From Pseudothermotoga_B sp051235805 (lineage in GTDB: Bacteria; Thermotogota; Thermotogae; Thermotogales; DSM-5069), in assembly GCF_051235805.1 (NCBI RefSeq), contig NZ_JBPNXV010000003.1, forward strand, positions 1 to 64,000: 64,000 nucleotides of DNA. Direction: 5' to 3'. Every line of letters starts with the position of its first letter. The stretch's first letter is position 1. Positions 1-8,745 of the stretch are shown here, piece after piece. Both the position numbers and the translations under genes were made by a program. The notes under the pieces were generated by a model, which made no database searches, was not told the origin of the DNA, and worked only from the letters and a program-made list of their open reading frames with translations.

Positions 1-111
1 GTGGCTGTGAAACAACAAGCAGACTCAAGTCAAAATGTGAGCAGTGCTTCAGAAGAACTTTCATCTATAGCAGAGAGTTTGGTAGAACAAGTGAGAAAGT
101 TCAAGACCTGA
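1..111 (+). CDS. Methyl-accepting chemotaxis protein, C-terminal end (partial)
   Basis: An open frame enters from the left edge and ends at the TGA at 109-111. The 36 visible residues (VAVKQQADSSQNVSSASEEL and on to VRKFKT) are Gln/Ser/Ala-rich heptads typical of the last helix of the cytoplasmic signalling hairpin of chemoreceptors, and closely resemble the end of the complete receptor at 3188-5194. Ligand domain and methylation sites lie outside the window. Family assignment is an inference from a short low-complexity tail. Confidence 0.7.
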   Translation: MAVKQQADSSQNVSSASEELSSIAESLVEQVRKFKT

Positions 112-158
112 GGAAATCTTTAAATACTCTTTTATGTTTTCAAAAACAAGATTGAGAT

Positions 159-187
159 GAAAGGGGCTTTATGCCCCTTTCATATTT
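159..187 (+). terminator. Intrinsic terminator after chemoreceptor gene
   Basis: A perfect 9-bp stem (GAAAGGGGC at 159-167, GCCCCTTTC at 173-181) with a 5-nt loop, followed by a short T/A-rich run. It sits between the end of the receptor gene and the convergent regulator ending at 236, so it may serve both strands. Confidence 0.75.
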
Positions 188-235
188 GAAGAGGTATCTT
201 TCAAGAAAAAATTGGCGGACAACACAAGCAGTAAT

Positions 236-913
236 TCAGTGAAATTCAACATAGTCCTTCATGTATCTGTAGTTTCTTATGATTACCTTTTTGCCATCCA
301 TCTGTATTATTCCCAACTTCTGAAGCTCTAAGAAGACGCGAGAAAGTGCAGGACGTGTTACTGCAAACTCTCTGGCAAGTTCCTCTTTCGTTTTATCCAT
401 AGTTATTTCGGTTTTTCCTTGCTCTTTCATCAGCTTCAAAAGATAAGAGCATACCTTCTGAACAAGATTTTTCATAACTACCTCGTAGAATCTGTCGGTT
501 ATAAACAAGAATGCATCACTAACGTACCTAAGATAGTTTCTCAAAAGATGCTCATCTTTCATCAAGAATGCAATGAAAGTGTCTTTATCGATAGACAAAA
601 AAGTGCTCTCCTTAACTGTTTCGACATCAACAGGGTACTTGGAGAGAGTCGAGAAAATGACTGCAGAGGCGAGCAACTTTGGTGCAAACATATGATCTAT
701 TTGCAAAACCTGTCCATCAGAATTAACGAACAATCCTATCGCTTCACCTTCTACAAGAAAAAGCAGCTCATCACAATCTTGTGAACGTACCCTAACCAAC
801 TCCTTCGGCTGATACCTTTCCACTCTGGCAAAGCTCAACAAGTCTTTCAGAAGACTTTTGCTTACACCTTCAAAAACTTCAAACCCACTTAGAATTTCAA
901 CGAATCTCTCCAA
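236..913 (-). CDS. hcpR: Crp/Fnr-family regulator, HcpR-like
   Basis: About 225 residues: an N-terminal cyclic-nucleotide-binding-type beta barrel (roughly 1-115), a long dimerisation helix, and a C-terminal winged helix (about 170-205, with KEELAREFAVTRPALSRVF as recognition region). The open frame extends back to 1030 but that part overlaps the divergent hcp gene; I prefer the TTG at 913, which follows an AAAGGAGG by about 13 bases. It is divergent from hcp, the arrangement known for HcpR of anaerobes, where it controls hcp in response to nitrosative stress. No cysteine motif for an Fe-S cluster is evident. A palindrome lies in the shared promoter region. Confidence 0.85.
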   Translation of the reverse strand: MERFVEILSGFEVFEGVSKSLLKDLLSFARVERYQPKELVRVRSQDCDELLFLVEGEAIGLFVNSDGQVLQIDHMFAPKLLASAVIFSTLSKYPVDVETVKESTFLSIDKDTFIAFLMKDEHLLRNYLRYVSDAFLFITDRFYEVVMKNLVQKVCSYLLKLMKEQGKTEITMDKTKEELAREFAVTRPALSRVFLELQKLGIIQMDGKKVIIRNYRYMKDYVEFH

Positions 914-940
914 TGGAAAAACTTTGCCTCCTTTTATATC

Positions 941-954
941 GTAACATAGGTTAC
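941..954. promoter_or_regulatory. Putative HcpR operator
   Basis: GTAAC-ATAG-GTTAC, a perfect 5-bp inverted repeat in the hcpR-hcp intergenic space. To my recollection GTAACnnnnGTTAC is the motif predicted for HcpR in clostridia and Thermotogales. If the -10 of hcp is the TAGAAT at 977-982 (start about 989), the centre of the palindrome is at -41.5, the classic class II activator position of Crp/Fnr proteins. The -10 itself is only a weak call. Confidence 0.65.
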
Positions 955-1019
955 AGACTCTCCAGGACATCAATCGTAGAATAAAAGTGAAAAATCTCAC
1001 AACAAAGGAGGTTGAAATG

Positions 1020-2318
1020 ATGTTTAACATGTTCTGTTATCAGTGTTCTCAAGTAGCAAATGGCGAAGCATGTACGGTGAGTGGCGTTTGTGGAAAAACT
1101 CCGACTCTGAACAGACTTCAAGATAATCTGATCTACATACTCAAAGGCATATCTGCGTACTATTATCACGCCAAGGAACTTGGTTACGTCGATGAGGAAA
1201 TTGCTGCTTACCTGTCAAAGGGTCTTTATTCGACTCTCACGAATGTAAACTTTGACAATGATGATTTTATAAACTTGGCACTCGAAGCAGGTTTGATGAA
1301 CTTGAAGGTCATGCAGTTACTAAAAAGGGCGCACATAAATACTTATGGTGAACCGACACCAGTTCAGGTCGAAACTGGTACAAAGGAAGGGCACGGCATA
1401 ATTGTAACTGGTCATAACCTGAAAGCCCTCGAAGAACTGCTCAAGCAAGTTGAGGGTAGTGATGTCTATGTCTACACACACTCAGAGATGTTGCCTGCAC
1501 ACGGCTATCCAAAGCTTAGAAAGTACAAGAATCTGGTAGGCAACTTGGGTGGAGCTTGGCACGATCAAAGGAAGCTCTTCGAGAAACTTCCCGCAGCTAT
1601 ACTTGGCACATCCAACTGTGTCTTGATACCAAGCCCATCTTACAAAGATCGTATCTTCACAACATCGATAGCACGGCTTCCTGGAGTCAAGCACATAGAC
1701 GGCTACGATTATTCTCAGGTCATAGAAAAAGCAAGAACCTTGCCAAAGTTACCAGAACAACCTGGAAAGTATAGACTTACTACAGGGTACTCCACAAGCG
1801 CCATAAAATCACTGGCAAGCAAGATAAAAGAGCTTGTTGAAGCTGGAAAAATCAAACGGTTTCTGGTAGTCGGCGGGTGCGATGTCCCGCTCAAGAAAAA
1901 CGAATATTACCGCCAGTTTGTCGAGAAATTACCAAGAGAAACTGTTGTCATAACATTGGCGTGCGGCAAGTTCAGAATAAACGATCTGCAGTTGGGTGAT
2001 ATAGATGGTATACCGAGATTGATAGATGTTGGTCAGTGTAATGACACAATTGTTGCTGTGGAAATTGCGTTGGCATTGTCAGAGCTTTTCAATCTTCCTG
2101 TGAGCGAGCTTCCCTTGTCGATCGTTCTCACGTGGATGGAACAAAAGGCAGTTGCTATCTTCTGGACACTATTGGCACTTGGAATCAAAGGCATTTTCAT
2201 TGGTCCGATTCTACCCGCATGGCTCAATAAAGAATTAACCGACCTCTTGGTAAAGAATTATGACGTCAGATTGATAAGCACACCAGATGAAGATATTAGA
2301 AAAATATTCACCGTTTAG
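1020..2318 (+). CDS. hcp: Hybrid cluster protein (hydroxylamine reductase), short form
   Basis: About 432 residues. Hcp reduces hydroxylamine and is implicated in nitric oxide defence; it carries an N-terminal [4Fe-4S] cluster and a hybrid Fe-S-O cluster. The N terminus shows C-x2-C-x8-C-x5-C (FCYQCSQ to GVCGKTP). Hybrid-cluster ligands are visible in GGCDVP, TLACGKF and VGQCNDT in the C-terminal half. The length is well below the roughly 550 residues of E. coli Hcp, which matches the class III proteins that lack part of the helical N-terminal domain. Two adjacent ATG codons (1017, 1020) are possible; AAAGGAGG at 1005-1012 is better spaced for 1020. Divergent from the Crp-type regulator, followed by its own terminator, so probably a single-gene unit. 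Confidence 0.95.
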   Translation: MFNMFCYQCSQVANGEACTVSGVCGKTPTLNRLQDNLIYILKGISAYYYHAKELGYVDEEIAAYLSKGLYSTLTNVNFDNDDFINLALEAGLMNLKVMQLLKRAHINTYGEPTPVQVETGTKEGHGIIVTGHNLKALEELLKQVEGSDVYVYTHSEMLPAHGYPKLRKYKNLVGNLGGAWHDQRKLFEKLPAAILGTSNCVLIPSPSYKDRIFTTSIARLPGVKHIDGYDYSQVIEKARTLPKLPEQPGKYRLTTGYSTSAIKSLASKIKELVEAGKIKRFLVVGGCDVPLKKNEYYRQFVEKLPRETVVITLACGKFRINDLQLGDIDGIPRLIDVGQCNDTIVAVEIALALSELFNLPVSELPLSIVLTWMEQKAVAIFWTLLALGIKGIFIGPILPAWLNKELTDLLVKNYDVRLISTPDEDIRKIFTV

Positions 2319-2320
2319 AG

Positions 2321-2348
2321 AAGGGCAGGTGTACCTGCCCTTTTTTAT
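2321..2348 (+). terminator. Terminator of hcp
   Basis: GGGCAGGT at 2323-2330 and ACCTGCCC at 2333-2340 form an 8-bp stem with a 2-nt apparent loop (opening to a larger loop in practice), directly followed by TTTTTTATTT. It begins 3 nt after the hcp stop codon. Confidence 0.9.
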
Positions 2349-2458
2349 TTATTAACGACAACTGATTCTGTCGCCAGTGCAATTTTGATGCGGCGTGGTC
2401 AGTCTCTGAATTCTGCAAACGTATATTCTCTCTCCTCGAAAACAGAGAATAACAAAAG

Positions 2459-2477
2459 AAAAAAAGCACTTTTGTGC
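2459..2477 (-). terminator. Possible terminator of tRNA-Met
   Basis: On the minus strand GCAC-AAAA-GTGC is followed by a run of Ts (2459-2465), just past the tRNA 3' end. The stem is only 4 bp, so this is a weak terminator call. Confidence 0.4.
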
Positions 2478-2498
2478 CTCAGTCAAATCGAATTATTT

Positions 2499-2575
2499 TG
2501 GTGGCGGCGGTGGGACTCGAACCCACGACATAGTGATTATGAATCACTCGCTCTGACCATCTGAGCTACACCGCC
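2499..2575 (-). tRNA. tRNA-Met (CAT)
   Basis: 77 nt with encoded CCA. Acceptor stem GGCGGTG/CGCCGCC, D arm beginning GCTCAGATGG, anticodon loop TTCATAA giving CAT, and TTCGAGT in the T loop. The CAT anticodon also fits a tRNA-Ile read as CAU after lysidine modification or the initiator; the paired first base (G-C at 1-72) excludes the usual bacterial initiator, so elongator Met is most likely. Confidence 0.93.
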
Positions 2576-2587
2576 ATTGCATTATGT

Positions 2588-2616
2588 ATGATACCACAGT
2601 GCAAATCCATTTTCAA
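2588..2616 (-). promoter_or_regulatory. Promoter of tRNA-Met
   Basis: Minus strand TTGAAA (2611-2616), 17-bp spacer, TATCAT (2588-2593) preceded by TGG, an extended -10. It lies 12 bp upstream of the tRNA 5' end. Confidence 0.7.
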
Positions 2617-2783
2617 GTTCCTCTCACAAATCTATCAATTTGTCGGATAAATATCGCTTAGAACACTTACGCGAATTCGACAAAAGGTTTTCTCGTAAGT
2701 GGTGTAATATAATCAAATCAAAGGATCAATTGATCTTGTCGTAGCTGTGTTTTTAATCACCAAGAAGATCTGGGGGTGAAAAA

Positions 2784-3131
2784 ATGGTCATCAAGCCTAA
2801 TTCGATGCGTAGAGAGAACATCACAAAGATGCGTGGTGGTGATGGGGAGGTTCAGATATTACACTTGCTCGAGAAAGAATCTCTCTTGGGAAAGGCAAGG
2901 CTTTTCGCAAAACTGACTGTCAAACCTGGATCCTCAATTGGTCTGCACAAGCATGAGAATGAGTTTGAAATCTTCTATGTTCTTTCAGGCGAAGGGATTT
3001 TCAACGACAATGGAACTCGAATAACTGTACAAGCAGGTGATATCTGCTTGACGAACTCTGGAGAAAACCACTCAATCGAAAATACTTCAGAACAGAATCT
3101 TGAACTTTTAGCAATAATCGTGCTATTGTGA
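2784..3131 (+). CDS. Small cupin-domain protein
   Basis: 115 residues forming a single cupin barrel. Cupin motif 1 is seen as GSSIGLHKHENEFEIFYVLS (HxH, then E, about residues 54-73), and motif 2 as GDICLTNSGENHSI with the last metal-binding histidine (about 96-109). Proteins of this size bind a metal and act as isomerases, dioxygenases or sugar-binding sensors; nothing here fixes the substrate. The start ATG follows GGGGGTGA. It is followed within 60 bp by a chemoreceptor gene with its own -10-like TATAAT, so co-transcription is uncertain. Confidence 0.8.
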   Translation: MVIKPNSMRRENITKMRGGDGEVQILHLLEKESLLGKARLFAKLTVKPGSSIGLHKHENEFEIFYVLSGEGIFNDNGTRITVQAGDICLTNSGENHSIENTSEQNLELLAIIVLL

Positions 3132-3136
3132 CATGG

Positions 3137-3142
3137 TATAAT
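3137..3142 (+). promoter_or_regulatory. -10 element upstream of chemoreceptor gene
   Basis: A perfect TATAAT, 46 bp before the ATG at 3188. I see no good -35 at 16-19 bp spacing, so the call is tentative. Confidence 0.4.
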
Positions 3143-3187
3143 TGTATAGTGAATTAAACAGTTTCCCTTTTGGAGGAGGGATATTAG

Positions 3188-5194
3188 ATGAAATCTATAA
3201 GATCAAGAATCTTGTTTTGGTTTCTTACAAGCACCATAACACTTCTTGTTATTTTAGGAATCTTCATTTATTTTCAAACACAGAATACAGTCTTGCCTTT
3301 GACAAAAGAACTGAGTGCAGAAGTAGTTCGTGGCAACGCTGCGATGGTGAGCGAATGGCTCAACGGTCGATCCCTTGAATTGAAGGCGATCGCACAGAGC
3401 AGTACGATGGATTTCTTGGTGACAGCTACTTATTGGGTAGCCCAGCAGCTTTCAGAAAAACTTAAAGACAGAAAGGAAGTCTTCGAAACGTACTTTGTCT
3501 GTGATTACAAGGGGCAAATGTGGGAAACAGACAGCGCGAGTATAGTCTCGTTGGAGGCGTCAAACAGGGAGTTTTTTAAAAAAATAGTGGGACAAAACCA
3601 AACGACTTTCATTGGGGATATTCACCAGTCGTCGCTGGTGAAGAAAAATGTTTTCATGATAGCACACAAGGTTGTTGACAGCTATGGAAACGTTGCGGGT
3701 GTCTTTGGTGGCACAATCTCATTGGACAAGCTCAGCGAAATGACATCGCAGATACAAATGGGAGAAGTTGGGTATGGCTGGATCGTTGATGGAACTGGTC
3801 TTGTCCTTGCACATCCAAATAAAGATGTAGTACTCAAACTGAATGTGCTCACCAGCTCACAACAAGGTTATGTGGGCTTAGATGAACTTGGTAAAAAGAT
3901 GGTTCAAAACCAAACAGGTTCTGGCTTAATAACTATGCCCGATAAGACCAAAGCTTTTGTCTTTTTCACACCGATCACTGCAAGCCCCGGCTGGACATTG
4001 GGTATGTCAATTCCAGAATCCGATCTCATGGCGCGCGCAAACATGCTTTTGAGAATTATGATCGTCGTGATAGCTGTGATAATAGGTATTGTCGTATTGG
4101 TTTCTTTCATCGTTGGCAACACTATTTCAAAACCTATCAAGGCACTTGCAAAGGGCGTGGAACAGTTTGGCAGTGGAGATCTCACAACACAATTTCAGGC
4201 AAAAGGCAAGGATGAAACAGCCAACATGGCAAAAGCTCTCAGCAACATGGCAATTTCCCTGAGAGATTCGATGAAATCTGTGAAAGATTCTGCAGAAATG
4301 ATCAGCAACTTTTCAGTCGAACTTGGGCAAATTGCAGAACAAAGCAGTGAGATAGCCAAGAATCTCTCTTCACGAGCAGAAGAGATAAACAAAAACATAC
4401 AGAATGCATCGGCTTCCATACAGCAGGTCAGTTCAGGAGTCGAGGAAGTCGCAGCCAGTGCACAGAATGTTTCGAAATCCACCCAGCAGTTGAGCGAAAG
4501 AGCAGAAAAGGTTTCAAATGCAGCCAAGGAAGGAGAAAAGGCAATCGAAAAAATTGTGGAAATAGTCACCAGAGCAAAAGAAAGAGCAGATATAACCACG
4601 AAGACTGTCGGTGGCTTAACAGAAGACGCAAAGAACATTGCGGTCATAGTTGAAACGATTAACTCAATTGCCGAGCAGACAAATCTGCTCGCACTCAATG
4701 CAGCCATTGAAGCAGCAAGAGCGGGCGAGGCGGGGCGAGGATTTGCGGTTGTTGCCGACGAGATTCGAAAACTCGCAGAGCAGAGCAAGTCAGCGACTGA
4801 AAATATAGCAAGTATATTGCGAAAGATTCAACAAAGTGCAAAGGATGCAGATGAACAAACCAATCAAACTGCAAAGGTAGTAGAAGAAGCAAATGAACAG
4901 GCTTCTGTTGTTGGAAAACGTCTCAAGGACATCCTCGCTGAAGTTGAGTCAATGGGGAGCATGGTTGAATCAACCGCCGCGAGTGCTCAAGAACAGAGTG
5001 CAGCTACTCAAGAAATGGCAAGCGCTATGGACAACGCTACAAAGTCAGTGACGAGTATCGTTCAGCAAGTTGAAGAAATGCTTCAGCTCGTCAAAGAACA
5101 GGCTGATGGAACGAGCAAGGTTAGTAACGCGAGCGAACAGCTGAAAGAAATGTCAAGAAGATTAGTAGAAGCACTCGCAAGATTTAGAAGCTGA
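3188..5194 (+). CDS. Methyl-accepting chemotaxis protein with dCache-type sensor
   Basis: 668 residues. First membrane segment at about 9-29 (WFLTSTITLLVILGIFIYF), an extracytoplasmic double-Cache-like region (about 35-280; ASNREFFKKI and GGTISLDKLS are typical), second membrane segment at about 283-310, HAMP (about 307-360), then a long coiled-coil signalling domain with the conserved hairpin tip (EQTNLLALNAAIEAARAGE, about 497-515). It should bind a small extracellular ligand and control CheA. Ligand cannot be named. Start ATG follows TTTGGAGGAGGG. A strong hairpin follows the stop directly, so the gene is probably monocistronic. Confidence 0.95.
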   Translation: MKSIRSRILFWFLTSTITLLVILGIFIYFQTQNTVLPLTKELSAEVVRGNAAMVSEWLNGRSLELKAIAQSSTMDFLVTATYWVAQQLSEKLKDRKEVFETYFVCDYKGQMWETDSASIVSLEASNREFFKKIVGQNQTTFIGDIHQSSLVKKNVFMIAHKVVDSYGNVAGVFGGTISLDKLSEMTSQIQMGEVGYGWIVDGTGLVLAHPNKDVVLKLNVLTSSQQGYVGLDELGKKMVQNQTGSGLITMPDKTKAFVFFTPITASPGWTLGMSIPESDLMARANMLLRIMIVVIAVIIGIVVLVSFIVGNTISKPIKALAKGVEQFGSGDLTTQFQAKGKDETANMAKALSNMAISLRDSMKSVKDSAEMISNFSVELGQIAEQSSEIAKNLSSRAEEINKNIQNASASIQQVSSGVEEVAASAQNVSKSTQQLSERAEKVSNAAKEGEKAIEKIVEIVTRAKERADITTKTVGGLTEDAKNIAVIVETINSIAEQTNLLALNAAIEAARAGEAGRGFAVVADEIRKLAEQSKSATENIASILRKIQQSAKDADEQTNQTAKVVEEANEQASVVGKRLKDILAEVESMGSMVESTAASAQEQSAATQEMASAMDNATKSVTSIVQQVEEMLQLVKEQADGTSKVSNASEQLKEMSRRLVEALARFRS

Positions 5195-5222
5195 GTAGGG
5201 GCATTTGCCCCTACTTTCATTT
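5195..5222 (+). terminator. Terminator of chemoreceptor gene
   Basis: GTAGGGGC (5195-5202), loop ATTT, GCCCCTAC (5207-5214), then TTTCATTTCTT. The stem starts at the first base after the stop codon. Confidence 0.88.
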
Positions 5223-5407
5223 CTTCGCTTCATATCTTCTGCAAGCTTGACAAAATTTGAATGTTTTACTCACACTCACACCAGCTTCAAGCCGTTTGTT
5301 CAAATCGATTCACCTTTGTTGAAATCTCGAATTTTCATACTCGGTGTATAATCAAGGGTTGGACAAAGCTTTTTCACAATCGAAATCTATTGTGCGGGGT
5401 AAGAGAT

Positions 5408-6601
5408 GTGAAAAGAGTTTTTCTGAGCGATCTGCACATTGGCGATGGTTCAGCGAAAGATGACTTTGAGTTCGACGTCGAACTCTCTAATCTGATAAAC
5501 GATTTCGCACAGTACCAAGATGCCGAAATCGTTATAGTAGGCGACGGTTTTGAACTGATAGAAAGCCGTGCTGTCAAAGACATGGGATTGATACCATTTG
5601 AAGACCTGACCAAGAAGTTGGACGGCTGTGTTGTAGATGCTATCGCCAAGAGACATCCGATCGTCTTCGATGCCTTCAGGCACTTTGCCAGAAACCACAA
5701 GATCTTCTATGTTGTTGGAAACCACGACTATTACTTGTTATCTAACAAATCCATTCAAGAAAGGCTCGCCGAACTGCTCAATGTTCAAATAGTTCCGTAT
5801 TACTACAATCCAGATGCTGGGATCTTGGCAATTCATGGCAATCAGTTTGACATAATAAACAAATTCGGCTACGACAGGAAAAACCAAAGTCTTGTGCCGC
5901 CACTCGGAGACTACATAGCACGTTACATGATGTTCTATTTTGATGAATATATTCAGTCAATGGCGCCCTTTGAAGTAATCCGCGACTACGATAATGTGAG
6001 ACCAGCTTTAGATGTTTTTCATTGGTTCGAGAGAGCTGTAGAAGTCTACGATTTGGGAGTCGATATTCTCGAATTGTGGATAAGCACGTTTTTGCAAATG
6101 ATGAGAACATCTGAAGCGAAGTTCTGGATGAAAAAGAACTTCCCAGTGATGCACTGTTTCTCAAGGCTCTTTCTCAACAAAATGGGAGGAATGAGTCTTG
6201 GTTCAATACTCGTCAGGATGACCATGAAGATCAGAAACTTCAGAAGAACAGATTATCTTTATAAGACAGCAAAACAATTGCTCAAGGGAAAGAAAAAACT
6301 CACCACCGCGGACCTACTCGGTTACAGTGATCAAACACCAGAAATAGAGAATGTGAATGGTGTGATCTTTGGTCACATACATCACAACTGCTTGAGGGTA
6401 ATCCCGCACGATGGTCAGAACAAGTTTTATATCAACTGTGGTTCGTGGAGACCCGTGGTGGAAAAGGTCAATGGAAAGAAACGGTATGGTTTTCAGAGAA
6501 AGGCAGAGCTCTTCTACGCAGTGATAATTGATAATCCTGGTAGTGACCTTGAGATAATAACAAGCGTCACAAACAAGATGAACAGAAACAAGACGTTGTG
6601 A
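5408..6601 (+). CDS. Calcineurin-like metallophosphoesterase
   Basis: About 397 residues from a GTG at 5408 preceded by GGGG; the open frame runs 49 codons further upstream, but that part is unlike the family and lacks a ribosome site. Metallophosphoesterase motifs in order: SDLHIGDG (residues 7-14), VGDGFEL, VGNHDYY, IHGNQFD and GHIHHN near the C terminus, giving the D-x-H, G-D, G-N-H-D and G-H-x-H ligands for a dinuclear metal site. This set resembles LpxH-like and related phosphohydrolases, but the protein is longer and Thermotogae lack canonical lipid A, so the substrate is open. First gene of a plus-strand run reaching argF; argS follows after 10 bp. Confidence 0.85.
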   Translation: MKRVFLSDLHIGDGSAKDDFEFDVELSNLINDFAQYQDAEIVIVGDGFELIESRAVKDMGLIPFEDLTKKLDGCVVDAIAKRHPIVFDAFRHFARNHKIFYVVGNHDYYLLSNKSIQERLAELLNVQIVPYYYNPDAGILAIHGNQFDIINKFGYDRKNQSLVPPLGDYIARYMMFYFDEYIQSMAPFEVIRDYDNVRPALDVFHWFERAVEVYDLGVDILELWISTFLQMMRTSEAKFWMKKNFPVMHCFSRLFLNKMGGMSLGSILVRMTMKIRNFRRTDYLYKTAKQLLKGKKKLTTADLLGYSDQTPEIENVNGVIFGHIHHNCLRVIPHDGQNKFYINCGSWRPVVEKVNGKKRYGFQRKAELFYAVIIDNPGSDLEIITSVTNKMNRNKTL

Positions 6602-6611
6602 GGTGATCTGG

Positions 6612-8246
6612 TTGCTGAAAGAACTCATAAAGAAAGAACTCAGTACTGTAATTGAAAAAGTTGTAGGACGAATTTATAACTTTGAAGTCGATGTTGCTCC
6701 AGAAGGATTTGGAGATTTTGCCACCAATGCCGCCTTGGTCGGTGCAAGATATGCTAAGAAAGCGCCCATGCAGTTGGGCGAGCAAATTTGTGAACTGCTC
6801 AAGGAAAGTGATTTGTTTGAGTCGATTCAGATTGCAAAACCTGGCTTCATAAATTTCTTTCTAAAGAAGTCAGCATTCTTGAACGTTCTTTCTCGAATAA
6901 TAGAACTCGACGAATACCCACTGACCAAGATTGGCTCAGAGAGAATCCAGCTTGAATATGGTAGTGCAAATCCAACTGGTCCATTCACCGTCGGACACGG
7001 TAGGCAGCTGGTCATAGGCGATGTACTTTCGAATATATTCTCGGAACTTGGCTACTCGGTGACACGAGAGATGTACATAAACGATGCGGGCAGGCAGATC
7101 AAACTACTTGCAAGATCTTTGTGGGTCAGATACAATCAGATCCTTGGAGTCAACGGTCTCGATATACCAGAAGATGGCTATCGTGGAGAATATTTGGTAG
7201 ATATTGCCAAAAAAGTTGTTGAAGAACACAAGGATAAATACAAAGAAAAATGGGATGAGCAAACAGCGGAGTTTTTTGAACGCTGCGCCGTTGAAAGTAT
7301 TTTGCAAGATATGAATCAAGATCTATCTGCACTCGGCTGTAAATTCGATGTGTACTTTTCTGAAAAATCGCTTGTAAAAGATGGCACAGTAAATGAAGTA
7401 CTCAAGATATTGGAAGATCAAGACTGCACTTACTGGAAAGATGGCGCACTGTGGTTCAGAGTATCGAAATTCGTGGATGAAGAGGACAAAGTGCTCATAA
7501 AGAAAGATGGAACTTTGACCTACTTCCTGACAGATATTGCGTACCATTACAACAAATACAGGCGAGGTTTTTGCAAGGTCTACGACATCTGGGGCAGTGA
7601 CCATCATGGTCACATTCCAAGAATGGTTGCAGCCATGAGAGCCCTTGGCATAGAAGATGGCTTTCTGAACATCATACTGCATCAATTTGTGACACTCAAA
7701 AGAGGCGAAGAGATAGTGAGGATGTCAACAAGGGCTGGTGAGTTCGTCACACTCCAAGAGCTCAGAGAAGAAGTCGGCACAGATGCGACAAGATATTTCT
7801 TTGCCATGATCGATCCCAATACACACATGATCTTTGATTTGAACCTCGCAAAAGAGAAGTCTTCTGACAACCCAGTGTACTACGTTCAGTATGCCCACGC
7901 TCGAATCTGCAGTCTTGTGGAACAAGCCAAAATCAAATCGATCAACTTCAGAAAAGGTGAGAATTTAGATCTCCTGAGCGAAGAGAGTGAACTCAATTTG
8001 ATCAAGAGGATAGATGGCTTTGAAGAGGCATTGAGAGATGTCATTCGAACACTTGCGCCGAGCAAATTGACGCAGTATCTCGAACAATTGGCTTACGATT
8101 TTCACAGCTTCTACACGAAGTGCTTGGTGGTAGACCCGAAGAACCCCGAGCTTTCAAACGCTCGCCTGAATCTCTCATACGCAGTGATGATAGTGCTGCG
8201 AAAAGGCTTGAAATTGCTTGGAGTAACGGCTCCAGAGAAGATGTGA
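6612..8246 (+). CDS. argS: Arginyl-tRNA synthetase
   Basis: 544 residues, class I synthetase that charges tRNA-Arg. Motifs: SANPTGPFTVGHGR (about 118-131), the ArgRS form of the HIGH box, and VRMSTRAGEF (about 370), the KMSKS equivalent; the N-terminal Add-1 domain and C-terminal DALR anticodon domain (PVYYVQYAHARI, ending LGVTAPEKM) are evident. The frame opens with a GTG at 6603, but GAGGTGAT at 6600-6607 makes the TTG at 6612 the better start. Four bases separate its stop from the next gene. Confidence 0.97.
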   Translation: MLKELIKKELSTVIEKVVGRIYNFEVDVAPEGFGDFATNAALVGARYAKKAPMQLGEQICELLKESDLFESIQIAKPGFINFFLKKSAFLNVLSRIIELDEYPLTKIGSERIQLEYGSANPTGPFTVGHGRQLVIGDVLSNIFSELGYSVTREMYINDAGRQIKLLARSLWVRYNQILGVNGLDIPEDGYRGEYLVDIAKKVVEEHKDKYKEKWDEQTAEFFERCAVESILQDMNQDLSALGCKFDVYFSEKSLVKDGTVNEVLKILEDQDCTYWKDGALWFRVSKFVDEEDKVLIKKDGTLTYFLTDIAYHYNKYRRGFCKVYDIWGSDHHGHIPRMVAAMRALGIEDGFLNIILHQFVTLKRGEEIVRMSTRAGEFVTLQELREEVGTDATRYFFAMIDPNTHMIFDLNLAKEKSSDNPVYYVQYAHARICSLVEQAKIKSINFRKGENLDLLSEESELNLIKRIDGFEEALRDVIRTLAPSKLTQYLEQLAYDFHSFYTKCLVVDPKNPELSNARLNLSYAVMIVLRKGLKLLGVTAPEKM

Positions 8247-8250
8247 TAGT

Positions 8251-8745
8251 ATGGCAAAACTCATGTTCATTTTTGCAGCTCTGGTATTCTTGTATTTTCT
8301 GAAAACTACAACAACTGATTTGATAACCTTCGCAATCTTTGCATTGCCCACAGGTTTGTATTTTCTTCTGAAAAAGGCAAGAAAGACAGACACGCTCCAT
8401 ACTGTCACCTTGATCATGACGATTGCAGCAATGATTATACCAAGACTGAGAGGCATTCAGCCGATCCAGACACTCTTTTTCTACATTGCCTTGCTCTTGT
8501 GTGTCCTCTACGATGTAGCATACAACTCAAAACTGTGGTATCTTCTTTGGGCAGCCTTTTGGAGTTGTACAGGATTGGGGCTTGTCGAGGTTGCAAAACT
8601 GAAAATGAAGGACAAAGCCTGGATTATCTTCTTGGCTGCATTCTTGATCGGCTTGCGCGATCTCTTCGAAAGGAGGAAGTCCTGTGGTGGAAAGGTATGC
8701 ACTCTCACCGATGAAAGAACTGTGGGACCAAAGAACAACACTTGA
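8251..8745 (+). CDS. Uncharacterised membrane protein
   Basis: 164 residues, unrecognised. Four to five hydrophobic segments (about 3-20, 24-40, 50-66, 74-92, 94-112 and 118-135) with short loops, then a charged tail. It sits between argS and purB with translational coupling on the left and a 62-bp overlap with purB on the right; the last 20 residues (from about RRKSCGG) are encoded inside the purB start and do not look membrane-related. The function is unknown. Confidence 0.7.
   Translation: MAKLMFIFAALVFLYFLKTTTTDLITFAIFALPTGLYFLLKKARKTDTLHTVTLIMTIAAMIIPRLRGIQPIQTLFFYIALLLCVLYDVAYNSKLWYLLWAAFWSCTGLGLVEVAKLKMKDKAWIIFLAAFLIGLRDLFERRKSCGGKVCTLTDERTVGPKNNT

Noticed and set aside
914..1030. Upstream extension of the HcpR-like regulator to 1030
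   Set aside because: It would overlap the hcp start and the palindromic operator and is unlike the family N terminus.
2405..2455. ATTCTCT/AGAGAAT inverted repeat in the hcp-tRNA interval
   Set aside because: Short stem with a 12-nt loop and no T tract; indistinguishable from chance.
4195..4788. 197-codon minus-strand ORF in the chemoreceptor gene
   Set aside because: Antisense to the repetitive coiled-coil signalling domain; an artefact of codon composition.
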